From: an uncultured Oscillospiraceae bacterium
GTDB taxonomy: Bacteria > Bacillota > Clostridia > Oscillospirales > Ruminococcaceae
Direction of reading: 5' to 3'
Length of the DNA: 45,756 nucleotides
Assembly: GCA_900539695.1 (NCBI GenBank)
Contig: UQDG01000017.1
Coordinates: forward strand, 1 to 45,756
Both the position numbers and the translations under genes were made by a program. Under the pieces are notes generated by a model that saw only the letters and a list, made by a program, of their open reading frames with translations, did no database searches and was not told the origin of the DNA. Below are positions 23,274-30,533 of the stretch, piece after piece (within the stretch, counting starts at the first letter, position 1; every line of letters starts with the position of its first letter).

Positions 23274-24424
23274 TGCCCGCCCTGCGCTGCGGCGCGGACA
23301 GGCTGGGAGAGTATAAACATCTGTTTAAAGATGCCCGCGTGGGTCTAGTCACTACGCCCACGGGCCGCACAAGTGACGGCCGCTCCACCATTGCCGCCTT
23401 GCAGCAGGCCGCTGACCTGCGTGTCCTGCTTGGCCCCGAACATGGTGTGCGGGGCGACGGCGCGGCAGGGGCGTTCATCCCCCAGTATACCGACGCCGCC
23501 ACAGGCCTGCCGGTGTTCAGCCTCTATGGCAAAGACTCCAAGCGGCTGACCCCCGCCATGCTGGAAACTTTTGATGTGTTGGTGTATGATATACAGGATG
23601 TAGGCAGCCGGTACTACACCTTCCTCTCCACGCTGGCCTACCTCATCGAGGATTGCGCCGGGGCGGGCAAGCGGCTGGTGGTGCTGGACCGCCCCGACCC
23701 GCTGGGCGGAGAGATCATTGAGGGTACAACTTTGCGCCCCGGTATGGAGAGCTTTGTGGGCTGCTATCCGCTCCCCACGCGCTACGCCCTGACCATCGGC
23801 GAGTTTGCCCAAATGGTCAACGCCGAGCAGCACTTTGGCTGCGACCTTACCGTCGTACCCTGCACCGGCTGGCAGCGCGGCCAAAGCGCCCTGGCCTGGG
23901 GCACGCCGTGGATCATGCCCAGCCCCAACATCCCCAACTACGAAACGGCTCTGCTCTACGTAGGCACCTGCCTGTTTGAGGGCACCAATGTCTCCGAGGG
24001 CCGAGGCACCGCCGCTCCCTTCGCCGTCATCGGTGCACCCTATATCCATGATGCCGAGGCGCTGGCGGCGGCTTTTAACGCCCGCGGCCTGCCAGGTATC
24101 TGCGCTACGCCGTACTATTTTACCCCGACGTTCTCCAAACATCAGGGCCAATTGTGCGGCGGTGTGCACCTGCACGTGCTGGATGCCGATGCCGTGCGCC
24201 CGCTTTCGGCAGGCCTGACCCTGCTGGAACTCATCCGGGATACCTGCCCCAATGACTTCGCCCTGCTGCCCCCGCATACCGAGGGCGGCCGCCCCTTTAT
24301 CAGCCTGCTGGCAGGCCATCGGGAACTGGAACGCCCGGACTGGACGGCGGCGGAGCTTATCAAAGCCCAGGCCCCGGACGAAGCCGCCTTTGCCGCCCGC
24401 AAAGCGGCCTACCACTTGTATTGA
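23273..24424 (+). CDS. namZ: DUF1343 / NamZ-like exo-beta-N-acetylmuramidase (GH171)
   Basis: A 383-residue protein of the DUF1343 family (PF07075), whose Bacillus subtilis member NamZ removes terminal MurNAc from peptidoglycan fragments. Conserved features: VLLGPEHGVRG (51-61, with Glu56 a likely catalytic residue), VYDIQDVGSRYYTFL, LDRPDPLGG, PSPNIPNY and FEGTNVSEGRGT. Unlike the exported B. subtilis enzyme, there is no signal peptide: the protein starts directly with PALRCGADRL. So it probably acts in the cytoplasm on imported disaccharides. It overlaps murQ by 1 nt and is followed 12 nt later by nagZ, an arrangement that pairs the two exo-enzymes as in the Bacillus recycling cluster. Confidence 0.88.
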   Translation: MPALRCGADRLGEYKHLFKDARVGLVTTPTGRTSDGRSTIAALQQAADLRVLLGPEHGVRGDGAAGAFIPQYTDAATGLPVFSLYGKDSKRLTPAMLETFDVLVYDIQDVGSRYYTFLSTLAYLIEDCAGAGKRLVVLDRPDPLGGEIIEGTTLRPGMESFVGCYPLPTRYALTIGEFAQMVNAEQHFGCDLTVVPCTGWQRGQSALAWGTPWIMPSPNIPNYETALLYVGTCLFEGTNVSEGRGTAAPFAVIGAPYIHDAEALAAAFNARGLPGICATPYYFTPTFSKHQGQLCGGVHLHVLDADAVRPLSAGLTLLELIRDTCPNDFALLPPHTEGGRPFISLLAGHRELERPDWTAAELIKAQAPDEAAFAARKAAYHLY

Positions 24425-24436
24425 CGAGGTGCTTTT

Positions 24437-26014
24437 ATGCGTACATTGCAAGAAATGACCCTGCAGGAAAAACTGGGCCAGCGATTGGCCGCGGGCTTTC
24501 AGGGGTTAGAGCCGCCGGAAGAATTTCTGCGGCTTATCAAAGAATATAAGGTCGGCAACATCATCCTTTTCCGCCGCAATATCCAGGATGGCCCCCAGCT
24601 GAAAAAGCTCTGCGCCACCCTGCGCAAAGTGGTGGAGGAAGAAACCGGCGTGACGCCCTTCATCACCATCGACCAGGAGGGCGGCGTTGTCACCCGCCTG
24701 CCGGAGAGTGAGGTCAACATCCCCGGCGCCATGGCGGTAGCCGCCACCGGCAACCCCCGCAACGCCTACGATATGGGCCTGCTGACCGCCCAGGAACTGC
24801 GCAGCTACGGCGTGGATTTCAATCTGGCCCCGGTCATGGACATCAACTGCAACCCGGACAACCCGGTCATCGGCGTGCGCAGCTACGGCGATACGCCGGA
24901 GCGTGTGGCCGAATACGGCAGCCAGATGGTGCGCGGCCTGCTGGACGGCGGCGTCTACTGCTCGCTCAAGCATTTCCCCGGCCATGGCGATACGGCGGTG
25001 GACTCCCACCTTGGCCTGCCCTGCATCGACCGCAGCTTTGACGAACTGATGCAGCGGGAACTGAAACCGTTTATTGCGGGCATCGAAGCCGGTGCACCCG
25101 CTGTGATGACCACCCACATCCTCTTTCCGCAGATCGAGCCGGAGCACATCCCCGCCACCATGTCCCGCCGCATCATGACGGGCCTCCTGCGGGAAAAGCT
25201 GGGCTTTGGCGGCATCATCATTTCCGACTGCATGGAGATGGACGCCATCAAAAAGTTCTACGGCACGGTCAACGGCGTGCTGGCTGCCATGAAAGCCGGT
25301 GTCGACCTGGTGTTCGTCTCCCAGACACCCGCCCTGGCCGCCGAAGCAATGCAAAATGCACGCCGTGCCGCCGAAAACGGCGAGCTGGACCTGGCCGAAC
25401 TGGACGTCAGCGTGCAGCGCATGCTGGAGGCCAAGGCCCAGTGCGCTGCCATGCAGCCCAAAACGCTGGGCGATGAAGCTGCTTGCCGCGCCCGCGCCGA
25501 GGAAGTGCGCGCCGCGTCCATCACCGCCGTACACCTGCCCCAGGGCGGCATGCCTGCCCTGGGCGACAACCCCTTGTTCCTGGGCTGCGCCGACTACCGC
25601 AGCACCATTGCCTCCAACGGCGAATCCAGCGGCTTCACTTTTCCCGAAGAAATGCGCCGCCACGCGGACAAAGGCACCGCGCTGGTTACCGACAAAGACC
25701 CCGGCGACGCTGAAATTGCCGAGGTCGTATCCCAGGCTGCGGCTCACAGCTGCATCGTGCTGGGCACCTACAACGGTCACATCCTGCAAGGCCAGCTGCG
25801 CCTGGCTAAGGCCCTGGCCGCCACCGGCCTGCCGATGATCTTAGTTGCGCTGCGCAACCCCTACGATTTGCGTAACATGCCCGACCATGTGGCCGCGCTG
25901 GCCGGGTGGGAGTACACCCGCCCGCTGTTTGACGCCCTGTGGCCGGTGCTGAACGGCACCGTCCGGCCCACGGGCAAACTGCCGCTGCTTACCCTGACAA
26001 AGGCGGCAAAATAA
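24437..26014 (+). CDS. nagZ: Beta-N-acetylglucosaminidase NagZ (GH3)
   Basis: A 525-residue two-domain GH3 hexosaminidase. The barrel holds the NagZ signature KHFPGHGDT (178-186), the Asp189-Ser-His191 dyad in place of a usual acid/base, and the nucleophile Asp264 in IISDCMEM. The C-terminal domain (about 350-525) is of the Gram-positive two-domain type. It removes non-reducing GlcNAc from GlcNAc-MurNAc fragments. There is no signal peptide, so it acts inside the cell, unlike the secreted Bacillus enzyme. GAGGTG precedes the ATG; its stop overlaps the next start (TAATG). Confidence 0.93.
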   Translation: MRTLQEMTLQEKLGQRLAAGFQGLEPPEEFLRLIKEYKVGNIILFRRNIQDGPQLKKLCATLRKVVEEETGVTPFITIDQEGGVVTRLPESEVNIPGAMAVAATGNPRNAYDMGLLTAQELRSYGVDFNLAPVMDINCNPDNPVIGVRSYGDTPERVAEYGSQMVRGLLDGGVYCSLKHFPGHGDTAVDSHLGLPCIDRSFDELMQRELKPFIAGIEAGAPAVMTTHILFPQIEPEHIPATMSRRIMTGLLREKLGFGGIIISDCMEMDAIKKFYGTVNGVLAAMKAGVDLVFVSQTPALAAEAMQNARRAAENGELDLAELDVSVQRMLEAKAQCAAMQPKTLGDEAACRARAEEVRAASITAVHLPQGGMPALGDNPLFLGCADYRSTIASNGESSGFTFPEEMRRHADKGTALVTDKDPGDAEIAEVVSQAAAHSCIVLGTYNGHILQGQLRLAKALAATGLPMILVALRNPYDLRNMPDHVAALAGWEYTRPLFDALWPVLNGTVRPTGKLPLLTLTKAAK

Positions 26015-26763
26015 TGGCACACCTGCAAATTGAGCAGCGGCTCGAAACACTGGGCGGGCAAAGCATCTTCCACGTCGTCCTGCCCGAGGCCGGCGACCTG
26101 CACGAAGCCCCGGTCATCTACCTGCTCCACGGGGCAGGGGACAACGGTACCGGCTGGCTGCGCTATACTGCCGCCGAGCGCTACGCCACCGAGAAGGGCT
26201 TGGTCCTCATCATCCCCGGCGTAGGCAACAGCTGGTACACGGATATGGCCAGCGGTGTACAGGCGTTTACCTGCGTCACGCAGGAATTGCCCGCCGTCTG
26301 CCGCCGTATGTTTGGCCTGACGCAGCAGCGCGAAAAAACGCATGTCATCGGCCTTTCTATGGGCGGTTATGCGGCGCTGAAACTGGCATTGACCAATCCG
26401 TATAGTTATACGACTTGTACTGCGCTTTCTGCTGCGGTCCGCCCGGAGCAGGTAGTCAAAAGCCCCGATTGGCCCTTGCCGCCTGCCGCCGCCCGTGCGG
26501 TGTTTGGCACCGGCATTGACCACGGCGAACTGCCGCCCCAGGCCGACCTGTGGCAGCTGGCCGCCAGTGCCGACCCTGCCGCCCTGCCTGCCATCCGCAT
26601 GGTCTGCGGCGAACAGGACGCCCTGCTGCCCGCCAACCGGGAATTCCACGCGCTGCTGCAAAGCAAAGGTATCGCCCACACGTTTGAAACAGCCCCCGGT
26701 GCCCACACCTGGCCGTTCTGGGATGCCCAGCTCAAACGCGTCCTTGACCAGATCTTCCCATAA
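26014..26763 (+). CDS. Alpha/beta-hydrolase esterase (esterase D type)
   Basis: A 249-residue cytoplasmic hydrolase with the serine-nucleophile motif GLSMGGYAA (about 113-121), oxyanion region YLLHGAGDNGTGW, acid residue region VCGEQDALLPAN, and a C-terminal catalytic His in APGAHTWPFW. It resembles S-formylglutathione hydrolase/acetylxylan esterase-type enzymes. It overlaps nagZ by 1 nt and ends the operon. In Bacillus the corresponding cluster carries the amidase AmiE; here an esterase takes its place and might remove O-acetyl groups from MurNAc. That role is an inference from position only. Confidence 0.82.
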   Translation: MAHLQIEQRLETLGGQSIFHVVLPEAGDLHEAPVIYLLHGAGDNGTGWLRYTAAERYATEKGLVLIIPGVGNSWYTDMASGVQAFTCVTQELPAVCRRMFGLTQQREKTHVIGLSMGGYAALKLALTNPYSYTTCTALSAAVRPEQVVKSPDWPLPPAAARAVFGTGIDHGELPPQADLWQLAASADPAALPAIRMVCGEQDALLPANREFHALLQSKGIAHTFETAPGAHTWPFWDAQLKRVLDQIFP

Positions 26764-26764
26764 C

Positions 26765-26836
26765 AAAAGGCTCCCCGCAAGGGGAGCCTGAATAGGTTGC
26801 GCACTTTTTTTGCCCCTCTCTGGGAGGGAGCCTTTT
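26765..26836. terminator. Bidirectional terminator built from a short fold-back repeat
   Basis: AGGCTCCCC-GCAA-GGGGAGCCT (26768-26789) is a perfect 9-bp hairpin, followed by CACTTTTTTT. The whole segment is bounded by AAAAGGCTCCC (26765-26775) and GGGAGCCTTTT (26826-26836), the same termini as the element at 15902-16025. It separates the convergent esterase and RpiR genes and can serve both. Confidence 0.78.
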
Positions 26837-26840
26837 AGAG

Positions 26841-27710
26841 TTACCGATGATCCACCCTGTGCGACATACAAATCTGGTAGCTGCTCTCCAGTGTGCCCTG
26901 TATCGCCGCGTAATCCTGGCTGGCCAGCACGGTAAACAGCGCATCCACCACCATCAGCTGCGCCAACCGGCTGCTCATCGCGCCGCTGCGCACATACACT
27001 TCTTTCGACGATGTGTACAGCAGCAGCTTGCACCCCGCACTCAGCGGGGACTTGCTGTAATGGGTAATGCCAATGGTATGGCACCCGCTGGCCTGCACGG
27101 CCTCCAATGCCTGCAAGATCTCCTGCGTCTTGCCGGTGTTGGAAATAAACACCGCTGTATCGTCCTTTGTAAGCGTGGCACTGTAGCTTAGCTGCACATG
27201 GCTGTTAAAGTTGAAAATGGCGTTTTTGCCAATGCGCAGCAGCTTGTCGCACAGGTCCGAGGCCACCAGCCCAGAGGCCCCCATGCCAAACAGCTTGATG
27301 GATTTGGATTGCAGCAGCCAATCTGAGGCCGTCTGGTAGGCGGCGGGGTCCATCAGTTTGGAGGTCCGCTGCAGCGCCTGCAAACTGGCCGCCGTCACGT
27401 TCTGCAAAATTTCCTGGGCGCTTTTGCCCTCTCGCAGGTCAGAAAAATGTACGGTCGGGTCCACTTCCACCTGGGGCTCAGCGCTGTATTGCAGGTAGAG
27501 CTGCTGGCGCATGTCCTTCAACCCGGTGTAGCCGATCTCCTTGCACAGCCGCACCCAGGCCGCCGAGCTTACGCCGGATTGCCGCGCCAACTCGGCAATG
27601 GGGATGCTGTACAGCTCCCGCGTGTGGGCCAGCAGATAATCGGCCGCTTTCTGGCAGGTGGGGCTCAGTGCGCTGTAGCTGCTGCGCACCCGTACTTCTA
27701 CATTAGTCAT
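26841..27710 (-). CDS. RpiR-family regulator (MurR-like)
   Basis: A 289-residue regulator with an N-terminal RpiR helix-turn-helix (about 1-78, with SIPIAELARQSGVSSAAWVRLCK in part) and a sugar-phosphate-binding SIS domain (about 125-260: IKLFGMGASGLVASDLCDKLLRIG, FISNTGKTQEIL). MurR/YbbH proteins of this type sense MurNAc-6-phosphate and control recycling genes. AAGGAGAG precedes the ATG. It lies 24 nt downstream of anmK in the same operon, and is convergent with the NagZ operon. Its likely targets are the ABC operon and its own promoter, given a shared motif at 16355 and 28950. Confidence 0.88.
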   Translation of the reverse strand: MTNVEVRVRSSYSALSPTCQKAADYLLAHTRELYSIPIAELARQSGVSSAAWVRLCKEIGYTGLKDMRQQLYLQYSAEPQVEVDPTVHFSDLREGKSAQEILQNVTAASLQALQRTSKLMDPAAYQTASDWLLQSKSIKLFGMGASGLVASDLCDKLLRIGKNAIFNFNSHVQLSYSATLTKDDTAVFISNTGKTQEILQALEAVQASGCHTIGITHYSKSPLSAGCKLLLYTSSKEVYVRSGAMSSRLAQLMVVDALFTVLASQDYAAIQGTLESSYQICMSHRVDHR

Positions 27711-27734
27711 GCAGGTTCTCTCCTTCTTATGCCT

Positions 27735-28916
27735 TTACAGGCTCAGCTTGCCCATCACAACAGGGTGGGCCGCGCCGGTGGCGCTGGGGGCGTTGTTGCA
27801 GCGGCCGTGCAGCATCTCGTTGGCCAAAATCGCAAAGGCAACGGCCTCCTTGGCGTCGCTGTCCAGGCCCAGGGCCTCGTTGGTCACCACTTCGCAGCCG
27901 GGCAGGCCCGCCTGCAGCAGTTCCATCAATACAGGGTTGTGGCTTCCGCCGCCGCCCACGATCAACCGCTCCGGCTTCTGCGGGCAGTGGTGCTCCACCG
28001 CCAGGCAGATGCTCTCGGCGGTAAAGGCCGTGGCCGTGGCGATCTTATCGTACCCGGTCAGCCCCAGCTCCTCGCCCTTGCGCCACAGCGCATCCACAAA
28101 GGCGGCGCTGTAATGCTCACGGCCGGTAGTCTTGGGCGGGGCCAGCCGCAGGTAATCGTCGCTGTCCACTAAATACCGCAGCAGTTCGGCACTTACCTGC
28201 CCCTGCCGTGCCAGCTTGCCGCCGTCGTCGTAGCGCAGCGCGCCGTTCGTTACCCGCGCGGCCAGTGCATCGATGACCATGTTGCCCGGGCCGGTGTCAA
28301 AAGCCAGCGTGTCCGCCAGCGCACCGCCCGCAGGCAGCACGGTAATGTTGCCAATGCCGCCAATGTTTTGCAGCGCCACGGTGCGGTGCTCCTCGCGGTA
28401 TAAAAGGTACTCGGTGTAGGGGACAAGGGGCGCACCCAGCCCGCCGGCGGCCATGTCCCGCACGCGGAAGTCACTCACCACCGGGCAGCCCAGCCGCTCG
28501 GCGATCAGGCTTGGCTCGCCAATTTGCAGCGTGGCCCGCACCTTGCGGCCCAGGTAGTCTGCGCCCGCAGGCTCGTGCCAGATGGTCTGCCCATGGCTGC
28601 CCACAAAGTCCACGTCGCCGGGCTGGATACCCGCCGCGCGGCAGGCTTCCAGGCAGGCATCGGCGGACAGGCCACCCAGGTAAAAGTTCAGCAGGCAGAT
28701 CTCCCGGCTGTCCAGCGGCGCACCGCCCGCCACCTGCAAAATTTTCTGCCGCGCCTCATCGGTGAACGGCAGCGTGATGAACCCCAGCTGCCGCACCCTG
28801 GTATCGGTGCCGCAGCCCCGCAGCTCCACCACGGCGGCGTCAATGCCGTCGGCGCTGGTGCCGCTCATCAGCCCAATGGCGATGCAGGCATCCTTTTGTA
28901 AAAAAGAAAGTTCCAT
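27735..28916 (-). CDS. anmK: Anhydro-N-acetylmuramic acid kinase
   Basis: A 393-residue ASKHA-fold kinase that opens and phosphorylates 1,6-anhydro-MurNAc to give MurNAc-6-phosphate, the MurQ substrate. Motifs: GLMSGTS (15-21) with DGID, GSHGQTIWH (106-114), the catalytic Asp154 in FRVRDMAAGGLGAPLVP, and the phosphate-binding FDTGPGN (206-212). AGGAGG lies upstream of the ATG. It is the first gene of the anmK-rpiR operon. Anhydro sugars come from lytic transglycosylases, so its presence suggests use of own or foreign peptidoglycan turnover products. Confidence 0.95.
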   Translation of the reverse strand: MELSFLQKDACIAIGLMSGTSADGIDAAVVELRGCGTDTRVRQLGFITLPFTDEARQKILQVAGGAPLDSREICLLNFYLGGLSADACLEACRAAGIQPGDVDFVGSHGQTIWHEPAGADYLGRKVRATLQIGEPSLIAERLGCPVVSDFRVRDMAAGGLGAPLVPYTEYLLYREEHRTVALQNIGGIGNITVLPAGGALADTLAFDTGPGNMVIDALAARVTNGALRYDDGGKLARQGQVSAELLRYLVDSDDYLRLAPPKTTGREHYSAAFVDALWRKGEELGLTGYDKIATATAFTAESICLAVEHHCPQKPERLIVGGGGSHNPVLMELLQAGLPGCEVVTNEALGLDSDAKEAVAFAILANEMLHGRCNNAPSATGAAHPVVMGKLSL

Positions 28917-28949
28917 CGTAGGACCTCCTGAAATAATAAAACATCTGCT

Positions 28950-28965
28950 TAAAATAAAGTTTCAA
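28950..28965. promoter_or_regulatory. Candidate RpiR operator at the anmK-rpiR start region
   Basis: TAAAATAAAGTTTCAA shares TAAAAT-N3-GTTTCAA with 16355-16370. Relative to the minus-strand promoter, it covers about +3 to +20, a repressing position. On the minus strand it reads TTGAAAC-N3-ATTTTA. Confidence 0.45.
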
Positions 28966-28974
28966 TCTAATTCT

Positions 28975-29003
28975 ATTATGTTCGCTTCGGGGCACTTTGT
29001 CAA
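28975..29003 (-). promoter_or_regulatory. Promoter of the anmK-rpiR operon
   Basis: On the minus strand: TTGACA (29003-28998), 17-nt spacer, CATAAT (28980-28975), about 59 nt before the anmK start. The divergent kinase gene has only a weak candidate promoter in the same 137-bp gap (TATAAA at 29017-29022 without a well-spaced -35). Confidence 0.72.
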
Positions 29004-29053
29004 GAGAAAATTTGCGTATAAACGTAATAACAGAACAATAAAGGAGCAAATGT

Positions 29054-29974
29054 ATGCAAACACAGTATTACGCCGGGTGGGACGGCGGCGGCACCAAGAC
29101 CCTTTGCCGCGTTTTGTATCAGGATGGCACCGCGCCGCAGCCCTTTACCGCCGGTGCGCTCAACCCCAATGGCACCGTGGCGGGTCAGTGCGAGGCCACC
29201 GTGGCCGACCTGCTGCGCAATATGGCCGCGCTGCCGGGCGGGCTGGACGCCTGCCGCATGCTGTGCATCGGCGCGGCGGGTATCAGCAACCCGGCCACCC
29301 GGGTCCACCTGCAAAATGCCCTGCAGGCAGGCGGCTACCACGGCCCGGTCACCTTCACCGGCGACCAGCAGACCGCCCTGTACGGGGCCCTCGGCGGGCC
29401 GGGCGGCATCGTGCTCATTGCGGGCACCGGCTCCATCTGCTACGGCCAAAGCACCGATGGCCGCGAAGCCCGCAGCGGCGGCTGGGGCAGCCTGATGGAC
29501 GACGAGGGCGGCGGCTTCGCCCTGGGCCGGGACGCCCTGGCGGCGGTCGTCCGTGCCGAGGATGGCCGCATTGCCCCCACCGTGCTGCACGATGCAGTGT
29601 TCAAGGCGCTGCAGGTCGGCGCCGTCCGGGAGCTGATCGGCAAGATCTACGCACCGGGTTTCGGCAAGCGGGAGGTGGCCGCACTGGCCCCGCTGGTGGG
29701 GGCCGCCGCCGAACAGGGCGACGCCGCCGCCCTGCAAATTGTGGAAAAGGCAGGCCGCGAGCTGGCCCTGCTGGTGCGCCCGGTGGCCGAAAAGCTGGGG
29801 CTGCAATCGGCCCGTATCGCTTTTGCGGGCAGCGTGCTGCAAAAGTGCGCCCCGGTGCGCAGCGCCGCCCAAACGCAGCTGCAAACCCTGCTGCCGCAGC
29901 TCACCCTGGCCGAGCCGCAGGGCGACGCCGCTGCCGGTGCCGTGCTGCTGGCACGTTGCAAGGCAGAAGAATAA
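29054..29974 (+). CDS. BadF/BcrAD-type amino-sugar kinase (MurNAc/GlcNAc kinase-like)
   Basis: A 306-residue ASKHA-fold kinase of the BadF/BadG/BcrA/BcrD family, with phosphate-1 motif GWDGGGTKTLCRV (8-20), GAAGISNP, the second phosphate motif LIAGTGSICYG, and GGWGSLMDDEGGGFALG. Proteins of this size include GlcNAc kinases and the Clostridium MurK that phosphorylates MurNAc and GlcNAc. With no PTS MurNAc permease in the window and an ABC importer present, a kinase producing MurNAc-6-P for MurQ would fill the gap in the pathway. AAGGAG lies upstream of ATG 29054. Divergent from anmK. Confidence 0.87.
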   Translation: MQTQYYAGWDGGGTKTLCRVLYQDGTAPQPFTAGALNPNGTVAGQCEATVADLLRNMAALPGGLDACRMLCIGAAGISNPATRVHLQNALQAGGYHGPVTFTGDQQTALYGALGGPGGIVLIAGTGSICYGQSTDGREARSGGWGSLMDDEGGGFALGRDALAAVVRAEDGRIAPTVLHDAVFKALQVGAVRELIGKIYAPGFGKREVAALAPLVGAAAEQGDAAALQIVEKAGRELALLVRPVAEKLGLQSARIAFAGSVLQKCAPVRSAAQTQLQTLLPQLTLAEPQGDAAAGAVLLARCKAEE

Positions 29975-29993
29975 AAGTGCATAGACCCGGCTG

Positions 29994-30026
29994 AGAGGAG
30001 TGTATTAGGCACTCCTCTATTTTTTT
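29994..30026 (+). terminator. Rho-independent terminator of the kinase gene
   Basis: Perfect 9-bp stem AGAGGAGTG (29994-30002) / CACTCCTCT (30010-30018), 7-nt loop, then A and a run of seven T. Confidence 0.9.
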
Positions 30027-30265
30027 GTCCAAGTTTTGCGCTATGTTTGGCTATGTAACAGGCCTGACTTGCGCAATTTGTTTGCGCAAATGGATTACAC
30101 AAAACGCCAAAAAACGACAAAAAATGCGGAAGAAAGCCGTGAAAAAGAAAAAATACGCAAAGAATGACGCAAAAATGTGTTGAGCAAATTTACCAAATTC
30201 CACATTGTAGACTTTTACACAATGACGAAAAATAAGGTGCAACGCCCATAAATCACCCATAGATA
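30027..30265. other. AT-rich non-coding stretch upstream of the pilus operon
   Basis: No convincing gene in this stretch of about 240 bp. It is rich in AAAAA tracts and AT, unlike the high-GC surroundings. It may bind nucleoid or regulatory proteins at the pilus promoter; I see no defined site. Confidence 0.4.
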
Positions 30266-30294
30266 TTGAAATTTGAAGCAAAAAGTGTTATAAC
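30266..30294 (+). promoter_or_regulatory. Candidate promoter of the pilus operon
   Basis: TTGAAA (30266-30271), 17-nt spacer, TATAAC (30289-30294). It would give a leader of about 230 nt before the adhesin start, containing the palindromes at 30371-30431. Confidence 0.6.
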
Positions 30295-30370
30295 GTTATT
30301 AGAAATCCTTATAAGCGTAACGAATAAAAAGTGAGCGGCGCAGGAAACCCCAAATAAATTGCTCAAAAAC

Positions 30371-30431
30371 GCAACAGTTGCGCACAATATCCCCTGGGGA
30401 TATTATTTCACAGGTAGACCTGTGAAATAAT
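30371..30431 (+). promoter_or_regulatory. Three adjacent palindromes in the pilus operon leader
   Basis: GCAACAGTTGC (30371-30381), AATATCCCCTGGGGATATT (30386-30404) and a 30-bp palindrome with arms ATTATTTCACAGGT (30402-30415) and ACCTGTGAAATAAT (30418-30431). The last two share the bases ATT, so in RNA they are nearly coaxial or compete for these bases. There is no T run, so they are not simple terminators. They could be operators or an RNA switch controlling pilus expression. The remaining leader to 30533 shows no riboswitch that I recognise. Confidence 0.6.
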
Positions 30432-30533
30432 GCGTACTGTCAGCAAGCGATGTATCCGGCCACTGCGGCACGCAAGATCCAGCCAACATTACAGACATAG
30501 AGCCACCGAAAGTAACAGAAAGGAAGTGAGCAG

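Noticed and set aside
30432..30533. Possible cyclic-di-GMP or other riboswitch in the pilus leader
   Set aside because: The segment has some GC-rich pairing but lacks the conserved motifs of class I or II cyclic-di-GMP riboswitches that I know.
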